Origin: Desulfoluna limicola
GTDB taxonomy: Bacteria; Desulfobacterota; Desulfobacteria; Desulfobacterales; Desulfolunaceae
Assembly (NCBI RefSeq): GCF_021654575.1
Contig: NZ_AP024488.1
Coordinates: 682,001 to 746,000, forward strand
Direction: 5' to 3'
Length of the DNA stretch: 64,000 nucleotides
Under the pieces are notes generated by a model. It was not told the DNA's origin. It did no database searches and worked only from the letters and a program-made list of their open reading frames with translations. Shown here piece after piece: positions 56,224-64,000 of this stretch. The position numbers and the translations under genes were made by a program. Within the stretch, counting starts at the first letter, position 1; every line of letters starts with the position of its first letter.

Positions 56224-57087
56224 ATGGCGATGGTTGTATGTGTGGGTGCCGTTTTTTTTATGCTGGGGCTGCTCCTGTACGGGTATTATGCCTGGATGAA
56301 AAGGGTCAACGCCCTGCGATCCAGGTTGCAGCGGGCGCATGTTCAGGCGAGCGTGATAAACTACGATGAAGGTGACCTGGGGGACCTCCCCGATCCCGTG
56401 AAGAGATATTTTTCTGCGGTGCTCAGGGACGGGCAACCTCTGGTGTCTCATGTGAACATCACCCATTCGGGGACCTTTAATACCGGAGGGGAGAAAGATA
56501 GATGGGTTCCCTTTCGCTCCAAACAGTGCGTTGTCACTCGTCGTCCCGGCTTTGTGTGGGACGCACGTGTTCGCATTGCCCCCGGTATGGTTGTTTCTGT
56601 TTATGATGCCTATGTTGCGGGCAAAGGTGCGTTGTCGGCCAAAATCCTGGGGCTCGTAAGCGTGATGGAGCAACCCAGCACTCCAGAGCTGGCGCAGGGC
56701 GAATTGATGCGTTTTTTTGCCGAGTGCACGTGGTATCCCACTGCACTCTTGCCAAGTCAGGGGGTACGCTGGGAACCAATCAATGCCAGTCAGGCCAGGG
56801 CTGCCATTACCGATGAAGGGCGTGAGGTTGTCTTGGTGTTCACCTTTGACAAACAGGGGTTGATGGCTTCTGTGTATTCGGATGGCCGGTATCGCGATAT
56901 TGACGGCGAACAGGTGGCTACGCCATGGGAGGGCCGTTTTTGGAATTACCAATGGCGACACGGCATGATGGTCCCATTGGAGGGCGAAGTCAGCTGGCTG
57001 CTTCCAGAGGGACCGTGTCCCTACTGGAGAGGCCGTATCCAAAAAATTGAGTACGTGTTTCATTCGCATCCAGTTGTTCACAGGTGA
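56224..57087 (+). CDS. DUF6544-like membrane-anchored protein
   Basis: Protein of 287 aa with one N-terminal membrane helix (about 3-23), then LPDPVKRYFSAVL, HSGTFN, WVPFRSKQCVVTRRPGFVWDARVRIAPGMVVSVYDAYVAGKGAL and FFAECTWYPTALLP, which is the pattern of the DUF6544/DUF6920 family as I remember it. Function unknown. AGG lies 6 nt before this ATG; an ATG 12 bp upstream is also open. It is divergent from the TetR gene and may be under the same operator. Confidence 0.8.
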   Translation: MAMVVCVGAVFFMLGLLLYGYYAWMKRVNALRSRLQRAHVQASVINYDEGDLGDLPDPVKRYFSAVLRDGQPLVSHVNITHSGTFNTGGEKDRWVPFRSKQCVVTRRPGFVWDARVRIAPGMVVSVYDAYVAGKGALSAKILGLVSVMEQPSTPELAQGELMRFFAECTWYPTALLPSQGVRWEPINASQARAAITDEGREVVLVFTFDKQGLMASVYSDGRYRDIDGEQVATPWEGRFWNYQWRHGMMVPLEGEVSWLLPEGPCPYWRGRIQKIEYVFHSHPVVHR

Positions 57088-57270
57088 TTCGTCCCCCGAG
57101 GGGAAGCCAAAGAAGCCAGGAGGGGAACGGAGCGACGGATAGTCGGTGCCCGTCGCCCTTCCTCTCTCCATCACACCAGGGTGAAGGCGTTTTTATTGTG
57201 ATGAGCCAGTGCGTCTCACCTGTTCGGGGCCGAATGAGGACCCGTTCCCTCCATTGACTGCATTGCATGC

Positions 57271-57828
57271 CTAAAAGTTGACCCCAACCTTTATGGACGC
57301 CTCCGGCGTTGCGCGGACCTTGAACGTGGAATTGACGAACTCGAGTTCCGTGTCGCCTCCGACCGGTATGTGCACACCAACCCATGGGTTGATATAAACG
57401 TGCTCGTTCAATCGGAAGGTGTACCCGCCACCAAATGTGAACATATCGGTTCGGTAGGACCTTTTGACCCCGCTGCTTTTCTCCTTCACCTTGCCTTTCC
57501 AGACTTCGTAACCGGGACTGACCCACCATCCGCTGAAGTTCTCTTTGAAGTAGTAATCGATGATATATGCGTTAACGTTGAGCTCATTGTCTTTAAAGCC
57601 GGATTCCGTGGCGAATCCCGGTGTGGTGATGTTGGTGCGAATGAAGCGGGCCCTCAGTTTGCCGTAGCCGGCCACCCCTGAGAGGTAGTAGCCGTCATAC
57701 AGGTAGGGCACCAGGTCCACCTCGGCCCCCACCATCCATTTTTTGGAGGGAAGGTTGCCTGCCATTGCCACAGTTGAGACGAACAGGCACACACAAAGAA
57801 TGCTAGAAACGCGGAACGACTTTTTCAT
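57271..57828 (-). CDS. Outer-membrane beta-barrel-like protein
   Basis: Exported protein of 185 aa with a signal peptide (residues 1-23, ending AMAG). Amphipathic beta strands follow (GAEVDLVPYLYDGYYLSGVAGYGKLRARFIRTNI, FTFGGGYTFRLNEHVYINPWVGVHIPVGG) and a terminal Phe (KVGVNF), typical of small outer-membrane barrels. The family is not recognised. GGGAA 6 nt before MKKSF sets the start. Confidence 0.75.
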   Translation of the reverse strand: MKKSFRVSSILCVCLFVSTVAMAGNLPSKKWMVGAEVDLVPYLYDGYYLSGVAGYGKLRARFIRTNITTPGFATESGFKDNELNVNAYIIDYYFKENFSGWWVSPGYEVWKGKVKEKSSGVKRSYRTDMFTFGGGYTFRLNEHVYINPWVGVHIPVGGDTELEFVNSTFKVRATPEASIKVGVNF

Positions 57829-57888
57829 TTTATTTCCCATTTAGAATCTCGTTTTTTTATTCTTTTGATAGTTTTTTGATGGTTAGAG

Positions 57889-59031
57889 TCATGCATAAAC
57901 AAACCACTCCACAGGTCTTCGCAGGCTGGTCGCAGCTGGCCTGTGATCCAGATAACCGGCACGGAGGATAAACTGAGGGGTTGTGTTTTTTTCATGATAC
58001 GCAGTTATAAATGACCTGCCCTCTTCCTCTTCAAGCACCTGTGACATCGGGTGCAAACCAATGCCAAGGGCATTGGCGGATAAGGCCAGGCGCTCAAAAC
58101 GCCTGCCGGCTTCGATCAGGTCCGGTATTTCACGACCGGGGCTGTCCAGGATCAGCCAGCCTCCACCCTGGTGGGCCTGCTCGGCGGTGGCGTCGATTCC
58201 TTTCTGGCGAAAACCCGGTTTCAAAAAGTCCTCAGGGCTGAAAAAAGTTCGTACGAGCCATCCGCTGAAGCCATCAAGTTCCATGCTTTCTGTGGTGAGC
58301 CCATCGCGAAGCTGACGTGCCGCTTTATTGTCGAGGCGCAGCCAGCGAACAAGTTCCTCCTGGGCGTCGTTCCGTTGAGCCTGAATGCGGAAGGCATCTA
58401 CCGTGGCATCTCGAAGGTCTGTGGCTTGGTGAGACCCACGCGGAAAATAGCGCAGGTACCCGTCAGCAGCCTTTGACAGGGTTTTCAGGTCAGCAGGGGT
58501 GATGTGGCGGGGAAGCTGGCCATGTCTGACGGTTCTTCTCTGGGTCAACCTTTGCAACGGGTAGTTATGATTTGTGTCCTGGCGAAGTTCAACGTTCAGG
58601 ACATCCTTGTCATGGTGGGTTCGGGCGATGGTGTGGATATCGGCCCGGAGTCCGTATGTCCCTGCCGTAAGTGATAGGTTTTCAGCAAAGGCCCCAAGAG
58701 AGAGGTGAAGTTCGCGGTTTTCTATGTCCACAGCCGGAAGCATCCGCGTTGAATCAGCCTCGACAACCCAATGGTTTTTGTTTTTCAGGCATACCCGCCA
58801 GGGTTGGCTGTTGTGCCCGCTTGGGGCAAGGCTTGCGTGGTAAAGGATGGCTTTTTCCATGGAATCAAGATTCAAAGGGAGTATGCCTTCCTTGTGCGTG
58901 AAATCATGCAGGTCTGATCGCTTAAGGGCACTGCAGCCCCCACCCAGGGGGGCACCGCCCAGGACAGCCCCGGTGAGCAGCATTTTTTTTAATAGTGACC
59001 GACGTGTCTGGTTCATGGTTTTGACGTCCAT
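57889..59031 (-). CDS. Nitroreductase-like protein with Tat signal
   Basis: Protein of 380 aa. A twin-arginine leader (NQTRRSLLKKMLLTGAVLGG, then GGGCSA) indicates folded export, perhaps as a lipoprotein. The body is nitroreductase-like: HASLAPSGHNSQPWRV (FMN-binding start), LSLGAFAENLSLTAGTYGL, and RFERLALSANALGIGLHPMSQVLE. These enzymes reduce nitro compounds, quinones or flavins; the substrate is unknown. A palindrome (59069-59086) with the same sequence pattern as the TetR operators lies 38 bp upstream. Start uncertain between two Mets 5 codons apart. Confidence 0.85.
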   Translation of the reverse strand: MDVKTMNQTRRSLLKKMLLTGAVLGGAPLGGGCSALKRSDLHDFTHKEGILPLNLDSMEKAILYHASLAPSGHNSQPWRVCLKNKNHWVVEADSTRMLPAVDIENRELHLSLGAFAENLSLTAGTYGLRADIHTIARTHHDKDVLNVELRQDTNHNYPLQRLTQRRTVRHGQLPRHITPADLKTLSKAADGYLRYFPRGSHQATDLRDATVDAFRIQAQRNDAQEELVRWLRLDNKAARQLRDGLTTESMELDGFSGWLVRTFFSPEDFLKPGFRQKGIDATAEQAHQGGGWLILDSPGREIPDLIEAGRRFERLALSANALGIGLHPMSQVLEEEEGRSFITAYHEKNTTPQFILRAGYLDHRPAATSLRRPVEWFVYA

Positions 59032-59068
59032 TTGAATTGTTTGTCTTGTATATCAGTACGTTTAATTG

Positions 59069-59086
59069 TGTCACTTGTTGGTGACA
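59069..59086. promoter_or_regulatory. TetR-type operator before the nitroreductase gene
   Basis: TGTCAC-TTGTTG-GTGACA. It matches TRTCAC-N6-GTGACA of the two sites upstream of the TetR gene at 59170-59808. Confidence 0.75.
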
Positions 59087-59169
59087 TTTAGGGCAGGAAA
59101 AAGACGGATTTTTAACGTTTCGAAGGAACCCTTTTTTTATTGCCCCATTAAAGAGCAGGTCTGTCTACA

Positions 59170-59808
59170 TTATTTCATTTGTATTGCAGCTTTAATTATG
59201 TGTTCCATAGCAGCTTCAATTCTCTTCCAGCCCTCCTCATCCTTGAGGTCCACGCCATTGTACCATCGGATGTGGCGAGACCGGCAGATCAGGTAGCTGA
59301 GCCCCCCTCCGAAGATTGCGTTGACAGCCATGAGGTCGATGTTTGTTTTCTCCGGTTCCAGGAACTCTTCATAAAACCGTATCATCTGGGTTTCTCGAAG
59401 CGTTTCCAGCACTTCGGTCAACTCGTTGCGGTGAACGGTTTCCCAGGCCATGATCTCTTGCGTCAAGGGCCTGGCCCGAATGCCTTTTAAAAAGTTTCGC
59501 CCCAGGCCAATGAGTTTCTCCTCAAGGGGCAATTGCTTAAAGCTGTCAATATCCCCTCCCGCAAGTTCACGAAGACCAGGCCAGAAATCCCCCTCTTGAC
59601 CAAAGGCCTTCATCAGACCGGGCAGCCCTTCAAAGTACCGGTATATCAGAACCTTGTCCACGCCGGCCTGGCGGGCGACAGCATTGACCCCCAACCCGCC
59701 GAAGCCTTTTTCAGCCAACACGTGGCCCACGGCTTCGATGAGTGAACGACGTGTGGCCTCGCTGTTGCGGGGCTTGCCCCCTCTCTTCTTCGGTGATGTT
59801 TGTGTCAT
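59170..59808 (-). CDS. TetR-family transcriptional regulator
   Basis: Regulator of 212 aa. HTH: RRSLIEAVGHVLAEKGFGGLGVNAVARQAGVDKVLIYRYFEGL, with a basic N-terminal tail (KKRGGKPRN). The C-terminal domain is TetR_C-like and ends with a helix. GGAG 8 nt before the ATG. Twin palindromic sites in its promoter region point to autoregulation, and the same site occurs before the nitroreductase gene downstream on the same strand. Confidence 0.93.
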   Translation of the reverse strand: MTQTSPKKRGGKPRNSEATRRSLIEAVGHVLAEKGFGGLGVNAVARQAGVDKVLIYRYFEGLPGLMKAFGQEGDFWPGLRELAGGDIDSFKQLPLEEKLIGLGRNFLKGIRARPLTQEIMAWETVHRNELTEVLETLRETQMIRFYEEFLEPEKTNIDLMAVNAIFGGGLSYLICRSRHIRWYNGVDLKDEEGWKRIEAAMEHIIKAAIQMK

Positions 59809-59840
59809 GTTTCCGGCTCCAGTGATGCGTTAAGGTGATG

Positions 59841-59884
59841 ATATCACCATGCGGTGACATTTTGGATATCACCATGCGGTGACA
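59841..59884. promoter_or_regulatory. Twin TetR operators
   Basis: ATATCACCATGCGGTGACA occurs exactly twice, at 59841-59859 and 59866-59884. The 25-bp period puts the sites roughly on similar helix faces. Each contains TATCAC-N6-GTGACA. Confidence 0.88.
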
Positions 59885-60079
59885 CTTGTCCAGTGATTTT
59901 TTCATTCAGTACGGAAGGTTTGATTTCGAGCTTTTGCAGAAGAAGAAGGCGAGGCTGGGCATGCGATATTGGTTCGCCCTGTTTTTTTTTGAGGGGTGGG
60001 CTTTTGAGATGCAGGCGGAAAAAAAAGGCCCCAAGGCAGGTGAAAGTTTACAGGCAATAAAAAAAAGATGGCTAACGAA

Positions 60080-60265
60080 CCGGGCCCCTTGTGTCGCTGA
60101 GGGCCGTTGCGGTAGCTGGTGTAAATTCAGTGAACGTCAATACCAGGTGGCGGCGCGCAACAGACGCAGCGACTATGGGAACATGGGAGTGTGACGTGCC
60201 TGGGGAACAAGGGGGCGGGGCATTCGTAAGTCTGGGCGTAAGGGGCTCGGCCCCTTACCCCGGAG
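60080..60265. repeat. Decayed mosaic intergenic repeat (copy T)
   Basis: TGGGGAACAAGGGGG, GGGGCATTCG and the right-end-type hairpin AAGGGGCTCGGCCCCTT are recognisable. No gene is supported between 59885 and 60281. Confidence 0.55.
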
Positions 60266-60281
60266 TCCGATTTGTTCTCTT

Positions 60282-61613
60282 TTAAAAAGCGTTCCCAGCC
60301 ACTTTCCGGGTTTCAGAAATTTCCTTCAACAAGCTGAGGTATTGCTCTTTGGTGAGGCTGGGGGTGAAGCTGTCGATGATGGCCTTTCCTTTTTGGGCGC
60401 CGTCCCAGAGCAGGTCGATGATCGTGGCGGCCATCGCTTTGGCGGGGAAGAGGAAGGCGGTATCGATGTCGGAGACCTTGAAGCCCCGGGTGTGGATGTT
60501 GCCGGAGACGCCCCCGGTGAAGGGGTGGAGACAGGGGATGAGATGGGAGAGATCGCCCATGTCAAAGGAGCCTGCGAACTCTCCGCCCTCGATAATGCGG
60601 TGTTCGCAGAATGGCAGAGCGTTCTCTTTGAAGAGGGTGTCGAGTTCGGGTACGGTGAGGAGCGGAAGGTAGCCTGGAATGTTTTCGATGGTGACGTCTG
60701 CGCCCACGGCCATGGCACCCGCGGCGATGGCCCGGTCCACTTTTTTGGAGGCGTCCCGCATCCCATGGATGGACGCGCCGCGGACAAAGCTCTCCATGCA
60801 GACATCGGCGGGGACGACGTTTACGGCATCTCCCCCTTTGGTGAGAATGGGATGAACGCGGATGCGGTCTTCATCCCGGAAAGTTTCCCGCTGGGCGTGG
60901 ATGTTGTTCATGGCCAGCATGGCGGCGTTTAAGGCATTCACCCCTTCGTGGGGGGCGGCGCCCGCATGGGATTCTTTGCCGATGAACCGGATCTCTTTGC
61001 CGATGAAGCCGTTGCCCGTGGCGCCGATGACGGTGGCAGGGCCAGGGCCGATATCCAGGGCATGGGCCATCATGGCGATGTCGGTGGCATCAAAGAGGCC
61101 CTTTTCGATCATCTCTTGCTTTCCGCCGAACCAGGTTATTTTCCCTTCCGTTTTAAGCCTCGACCGATAAGCCATCTCCACAAACTCTTCGGCAGGCACG
61201 GCCATGAAATTGACGGTTCCGTCAAGCTGCGGAAAGGCACCTGCGGCATGTAGCCCCAGGGCCACACCCACCATGGCCGCGACCTGGATGTGGTGGCCGC
61301 AGGCGTGCACCGCACCGGTCTGAGGGTCGGCGTCGGGGTGCTCGGAGCAGATGATGGCGTCGAGCTCGCCCAGCACAGAGACGACAGGGCCGGGCAGGGA
61401 GACCGGAGGTGTTGCCAGCACACCCGTGACGGCAATGTTCTCCTCCACCTGAAAACCAATCCCCTTGAAAATCTCCGCCACCTGTTGCGTGCCGAACGCC
61501 TCCCGGTAACCCAGCTCCGGGTTGGCGTAAAGGGCCTCCCCAACTCCGATGATGGTCTCTTTTTCTGCGTCAATGGCATCGAACACGGCTTGTTTCAAAT
61601 TGTCCCGGGTCAT
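60282..61613 (-). CDS. M20-family amidohydrolase (AbgB-like)
   Basis: Metallopeptidase or amidohydrolase of 443 aa. Metal-site regions: VHACGHHIQ (where most M20 proteins have HACGHDxH), the catalytic AEEF, MMAHALD and the dimerisation segment IGKESHAGAAPHEGVNALNA, followed by HPILTKGGDAVNVVP. Relatives hydrolyse aminobenzoyl-glutamate or N-acyl amino acids and dipeptides; the substrate is not predicted. AAAGGAAA precedes the ATG. The neighbour on the same strand upstream is an EamA transporter, 500 bp away across a repeat. Confidence 0.9.
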   Translation of the reverse strand: MTRDNLKQAVFDAIDAEKETIIGVGEALYANPELGYREAFGTQQVAEIFKGIGFQVEENIAVTGVLATPPVSLPGPVVSVLGELDAIICSEHPDADPQTGAVHACGHHIQVAAMVGVALGLHAAGAFPQLDGTVNFMAVPAEEFVEMAYRSRLKTEGKITWFGGKQEMIEKGLFDATDIAMMAHALDIGPGPATVIGATGNGFIGKEIRFIGKESHAGAAPHEGVNALNAAMLAMNNIHAQRETFRDEDRIRVHPILTKGGDAVNVVPADVCMESFVRGASIHGMRDASKKVDRAIAAGAMAVGADVTIENIPGYLPLLTVPELDTLFKENALPFCEHRIIEGGEFAGSFDMGDLSHLIPCLHPFTGGVSGNIHTRGFKVSDIDTAFLFPAKAMAATIIDLLWDGAQKGKAIIDSFTPSLTKEQYLSLLKEISETRKVAGNAF

Positions 61614-61694
61614 GGGGTTTCCTTTCAGGCGTAACGTTGATGGAGCCCTGTGTCATACCAATCGAGGCGGGCTGGGTAACCGGGTAAAAGTCTT

Positions 61695-61805
61695 GCCTCC
61701 GGCGGCGAGGTGAGCCACCTCGAAAGCGGGTTGCCCTTGCGCTTTGTCCCTCGTATCTCGGGCCAAAGCGCAAGGGCGTTCGCCGCGGGCTGCGCCCGCC
61801 ACCAA
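61695..61805. repeat. Mosaic intergenic repeat, left end (copy R)
   Basis: GCCTCCGGCGG, the GAGGTGAGCCACCTC hairpin, CTCGTATCTCGGG and a GCGGGCTGCGCCCGC hairpin. The rest of the gap to 62080 holds no recognisable gene. Confidence 0.85.
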
Positions 61806-62079
61806 TGCTGGTGGTTGGCTCACATGTTACCACAAATCTCTAAAGGTTGTGGAGACGGTGTCGTGCCGTATATTGCATCGGCTTAAATCAGGTTGCATCT
61901 GATGGCCATGCTGGATTCAAATTTTTTACTCATTCAAATGGGTTGGACAAACAGGACTTGGTTGTTTGTATCGACTTTTCTTCAGGCTTATCGTTAAGGT
62001 AATCACAACATAGGCCCTTGTTGCGCAGATTGCATAACGCCACACGTCGTGCGAATGCGGACGTGAGTCGTTTTAATTT

Positions 62080-62140
62080 ATGACAACCGATGCGCATTCG
62101 CAATCCGCTTTCAAGGTGGCTCACCTTGCGGGGGGGGCAG
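62080..62140. repeat. Truncated right end of mosaic repeat reaching into a gene
   Basis: CCGCTTTCAAGGTGGCTCACCTTGC is intact, but CCGCCGGAGGC is replaced by the G-run of the EamA gene. The TCA of GGCTCACC is the EamA stop codon on the minus strand. Confidence 0.75.
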
Positions 62141-63032
62141 TTCCGATGCGGTAGATGGCAAAGAGCATGACGGCGGCGCTGACCCATTGAACGGGCGAGA
62201 GGACGTTTCCGTTGAAGACGTAGTCGAAGACGATGCTGGATATGGGGAAGAGGAGCTCGCAGATGGTGGCAATTCCGGCTGAAATGTGCCGCAGGCCGTA
62301 GTAGTAGAGGAGAATGGCGCCGCTGCCCGTGGTAAGGCCGATGATGCAGAAGAAGAGCCAGTTGGTCTCGGTGGTGACGGCAATCTGGGAGAGGGCGCCG
62401 GTGGAGAGGACAACCCCCAGCATGATCAGCGTGGTGAAGCCGTAGCGGAAAAAGAGGGCGGTCTGGAAGGGCAGTTCGCCCAGGATCTGTTTGCTGAAGA
62501 CGGTGCCGCTGCCGAAGGAGAAGGCGGCCAGGAGTGCGAGGAGAGCCGCGGGCAGCATTTTACCGCTATGGGCAAGGGTCGGGGGGTGGAACTCAAAGGT
62601 AAGGAAATACCCTCCGACGATGGCCACGACGCTCCAGAGAAGAAAGTGTTTGCTCAAGCGCTCTTTCAAGACAACCCGGGCCAGGAGAATGGCAAAGACG
62701 GGCTGCAGTTTTTGCAGCAGGGCCACCACGGTGAGGTGCTTGAACTCCACGAGAAAGAGCGCTTTTACGATGGCCAGGGTGCCCAGGGCACCGCCGAAGA
62801 GGGCCACGAGAAAGAGATAGGTGAGGTTGGCAGGCCGCATCCTTTTCAGCCAGGCGTATTCTTTGAACAGGATGGGCTGCATGACGGCAAAGGGCAGGGC
62901 GTGGAGCATAAAGACCACATAGGCGACGTTCAGGTTGTAGAGGCGCGGGGTGAGTACCACCGCGTCAAATCCCCACATCATGGCCGCCATGGCGACAAAA
63001 TAGGCTCCGATTCTCTGACTCACTGCCGACAT
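62121..63032 (-). CDS. EamA-family (DMT) transporter
   Basis: Inner-membrane protein of 303 aa with about ten helices in two EamA repeats (WGFDAVVLTPRLYNLNVAYVVFMLHALPF; FSFGSGTVFSKQILGELPFQTALFFRYGFTTLI, each ending near LLQKLQPVFAILLARVVLKE and ELLFPISSIVFDYVFNGN). It exports or imports metabolites of unknown kind. The last residues (APPAR) and the stop codon lie within the end of an intergenic repeat. GAGAGATAAG precedes the ATG. Confidence 0.92.
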   Translation of the reverse strand: MSAVSQRIGAYFVAMAAMMWGFDAVVLTPRLYNLNVAYVVFMLHALPFAVMQPILFKEYAWLKRMRPANLTYLFLVALFGGALGTLAIVKALFLVEFKHLTVVALLQKLQPVFAILLARVVLKERLSKHFLLWSVVAIVGGYFLTFEFHPPTLAHSGKMLPAALLALLAAFSFGSGTVFSKQILGELPFQTALFFRYGFTTLIMLGVVLSTGALSQIAVTTETNWLFFCIIGLTTGSGAILLYYYGLRHISAGIATICELLFPISSIVFDYVFNGNVLSPVQWVSAAVMLFAIYRIGTAPPAR

Positions 63033-63154
63033 CTTATCTCTCTTTCGTCTGTGTGGTACGAACGGGTTGTTTCACAGGTCATGGCGCTTATCGAGGAGCG
63101 CATGCCCTTCAATCCTTTGGCGAACTGAATCGCAGTGGTTGCCTGAAAAAGCCA

Positions 63155-63240
63155 TGGGGACCCTTCACGGGCGGAGCCCGTCAGCCAATGGGATGAGCCT
63201 GAGGAACGACGGCTCAGAGCATTCGCAAACCTGGGGCACT
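63155..63240. repeat. Mosaic intergenic repeat, interior modules (copy S)
   Basis: CACGGGCGGAGCCCGT, CAGCCAATG, TGAGGAACGACGG, GCATTCGCAAACCTGGGG: the same order as in copies B, C and N. Confidence 0.8.
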
Positions 63241-63271
63241 GTGCCAAACATGCTGGGGTCGGTCAAGGGTT

Positions 63272-63550
63272 TTACCGGGCTGAAGGGCTTGGGTTCCCTG
63301 CGCGTTGACGTTTTTTGGCCAGGGCTGCAAGGGCCATGGCGACCTGTTCCCTCCAGAGTCCGGCGGAGAGGTCCCATCGCTCCAGGGCTTCGGGGTCGGG
63401 GTCTCCCTGCATGGCGGATTTCAGGCGACGCAGGTCGCTGTGGTCGTACAGCCAGGAGGCATAGGAGCTGTCCCCAAGAAAGGTGGAAGGGGTGGCGTCG
63501 GGGTTTTCTTTCATCAGTTCAAGGAGATGGTCGTAGTCTCGGGCGTACAT
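63272..63550 (-). CDS. Small hypothetical protein, 92 aa
   Basis: Not recognised. A soluble, helical, charged protein (MYARDYDHLLELMKENP, then LYDHSDLRRLKSAM and WREQVAMALAALAKKRQR). GAGG lies 5 nt before the ATG. No signal peptide or membrane segment. It is followed upstream by another minus-strand gene at the window edge, possibly the same operon. Confidence 0.65.
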   Translation of the reverse strand: MYARDYDHLLELMKENPDATPSTFLGDSSYASWLYDHSDLRRLKSAMQGDPDPEALERWDLSAGLWREQVAMALAALAKKRQRAGNPSPSAR

Positions 63551-63756
63551 AATACCTCGGGTAAAAAGGCTAAAGGCGAATGGCTAAGGGCGAAAGGCTA
63601 TAGGGAAAAAACCTTGGTTCGTCGTTTTTGGTCTTGGTGTTTCGTTATGGCGTCGGTCCGCTCTGGCAGATAATAAACGGGCTCAAGCTTGATGGCACCG
63701 AATTCATTGAGCCACGAACGAAGAACCAGGCACCAAGAACGTTTTCCTTAAATTGT
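63551..63756. repeat. Inverted, partial copy of the second repeat family
   Basis: AACGAAGAACCAGGCACCAAGA (in two parts near 63716-63740) is the complement of modules at 12999-13025. A decayed tandem array (GGCTAAAGGCGAATGGCTAA) lies near 63572. Confidence 0.6.
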
Positions 63757-64000
63757 TTAATCTGTCTCGGCCACAATCTCCACCGAGCCGATGTACTCCT
63801 GCACGGCGGTGGCGGTGAGGTGGAAGAGGCGCGCGCCGTTAAGGGTGACAAAGGCGTCATCAGGGTTTCCGCAGAGGCGGGCGAACTCAGGGCCCACAGC
63901 CTGGACCGGCTCGCCGGAACCGGCGCTCTCCATGGCGGCAAGGTACGTGTTGAGGCGCTCTTTGAGAGTCTCGAAGTAGTCCACGTCCACCCCGGTGGTG
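63757..64000 (-). CDS. Partial hypothetical protein at window edge
   Basis: C-terminal 77 residues or more; the frame stays open to the end of the window, so the start lies outside. Sequence: helical ERLNTYLAAMESAG, then ARLCGNPDDAFVTLNGARLFHLTATAVQEYIGS. No family recognised. The codon pattern is like that of its neighbours. Confidence 0.55.
   Translation of the reverse strand, partial: TTGVDVDYFETLKERLNTYLAAMESAGSGEPVQAVGPEFARLCGNPDDAFVTLNGARLFHLTATAVQEYIGSVEIVAETD

Noticed and set aside
59886..60194. 102-aa open frame with basic N terminus
   Set aside because: It begins at the operator region and ends in a decayed repeat, with no family pattern and no ribosome binding site.

Overview
The window looks like a chromosomal piece of a Gram-negative, anaerobic Desulfobacterota-type bacterium (a Desulfobacteraceae or Desulfoluna relative is my best guess, not proven). 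Reasons: an AcsE-like methyl-tetrahydrofolate:corrinoid methyltransferase with its corrinoid protein, a monomeric NADP isocitrate dehydrogenase, a radical SAM enzyme, HD-GYP and GGDEF c-di-GMP proteins, large hybrid kinases and several chemoreceptors. No rRNA, tRNA or CRISPR array is visible.

Layout. 0.3-9 kb: mltG, the methyltransferase and corrinoid protein (minus), a radical SAM protein meeting an HD-GYP protein tail to tail, a rhodanese-ferritin fusion and a CyuA-type cysteine desulfidase. 9-13 kb: a secreted cupin, an exported M3 oligopeptidase and a small protein, separated by dense repeats. 13.7-18.1 kb: an AT-rich defence island with a Shedu (DUF4263) nuclease and a nuclease/HerA ATPase pair. 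18.8-23.3 kb: a FecBCD-type metal or cofactor importer (binding protein, permease, ATPase) with a terminator-like leader hairpin, followed by a TsaA/TrmO-like gene. 23.6-29.1 kb: thyA-folA, icd and ppnP. 29-52.5 kb, all minus strand: a signalling block with a hybrid kinase plus GGDEF response regulator, a second hybrid kinase, three dCache chemoreceptors and a decayed fourth, an IS1182-type transposase remnant, CheW, a CheA-like protein that has lost its catalytic residues, a sigma-54 activator and an iron alcohol dehydrogenase. 53-64 kb: two outer-membrane-type proteins, a TetR/CPBP protease pair, a DUF6544-like protein, a second TetR with a nitroreductase-like gene, an M20 amidohydrolase, an EamA transporter and two small or partial genes.

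Most intergenic spaces from 0 to 28 kb and from 60 to 64 kb are filled by one mosaic repeat family whose ends carry GCCTCCGGCGG and its complement. One 258-bp copy (12065-12322) has terminal inverted repeats and an exact 8-bp target duplication, so it moved as a MITE; an inverted copy of the same length lies at 54300-54557. The repeats are not seen between about 28.4 and 54.3 kb. A second intergenic repeat carries short tandem repeats whose unit differs between copies.

Most notable: the pseudo-CheA chemosensory cluster, the defence island, the MITE/mosaic repeat system, the leader hairpin of the importer operon, and a shared TetR operator that links a regulator to the neighbouring nitroreductase gene.
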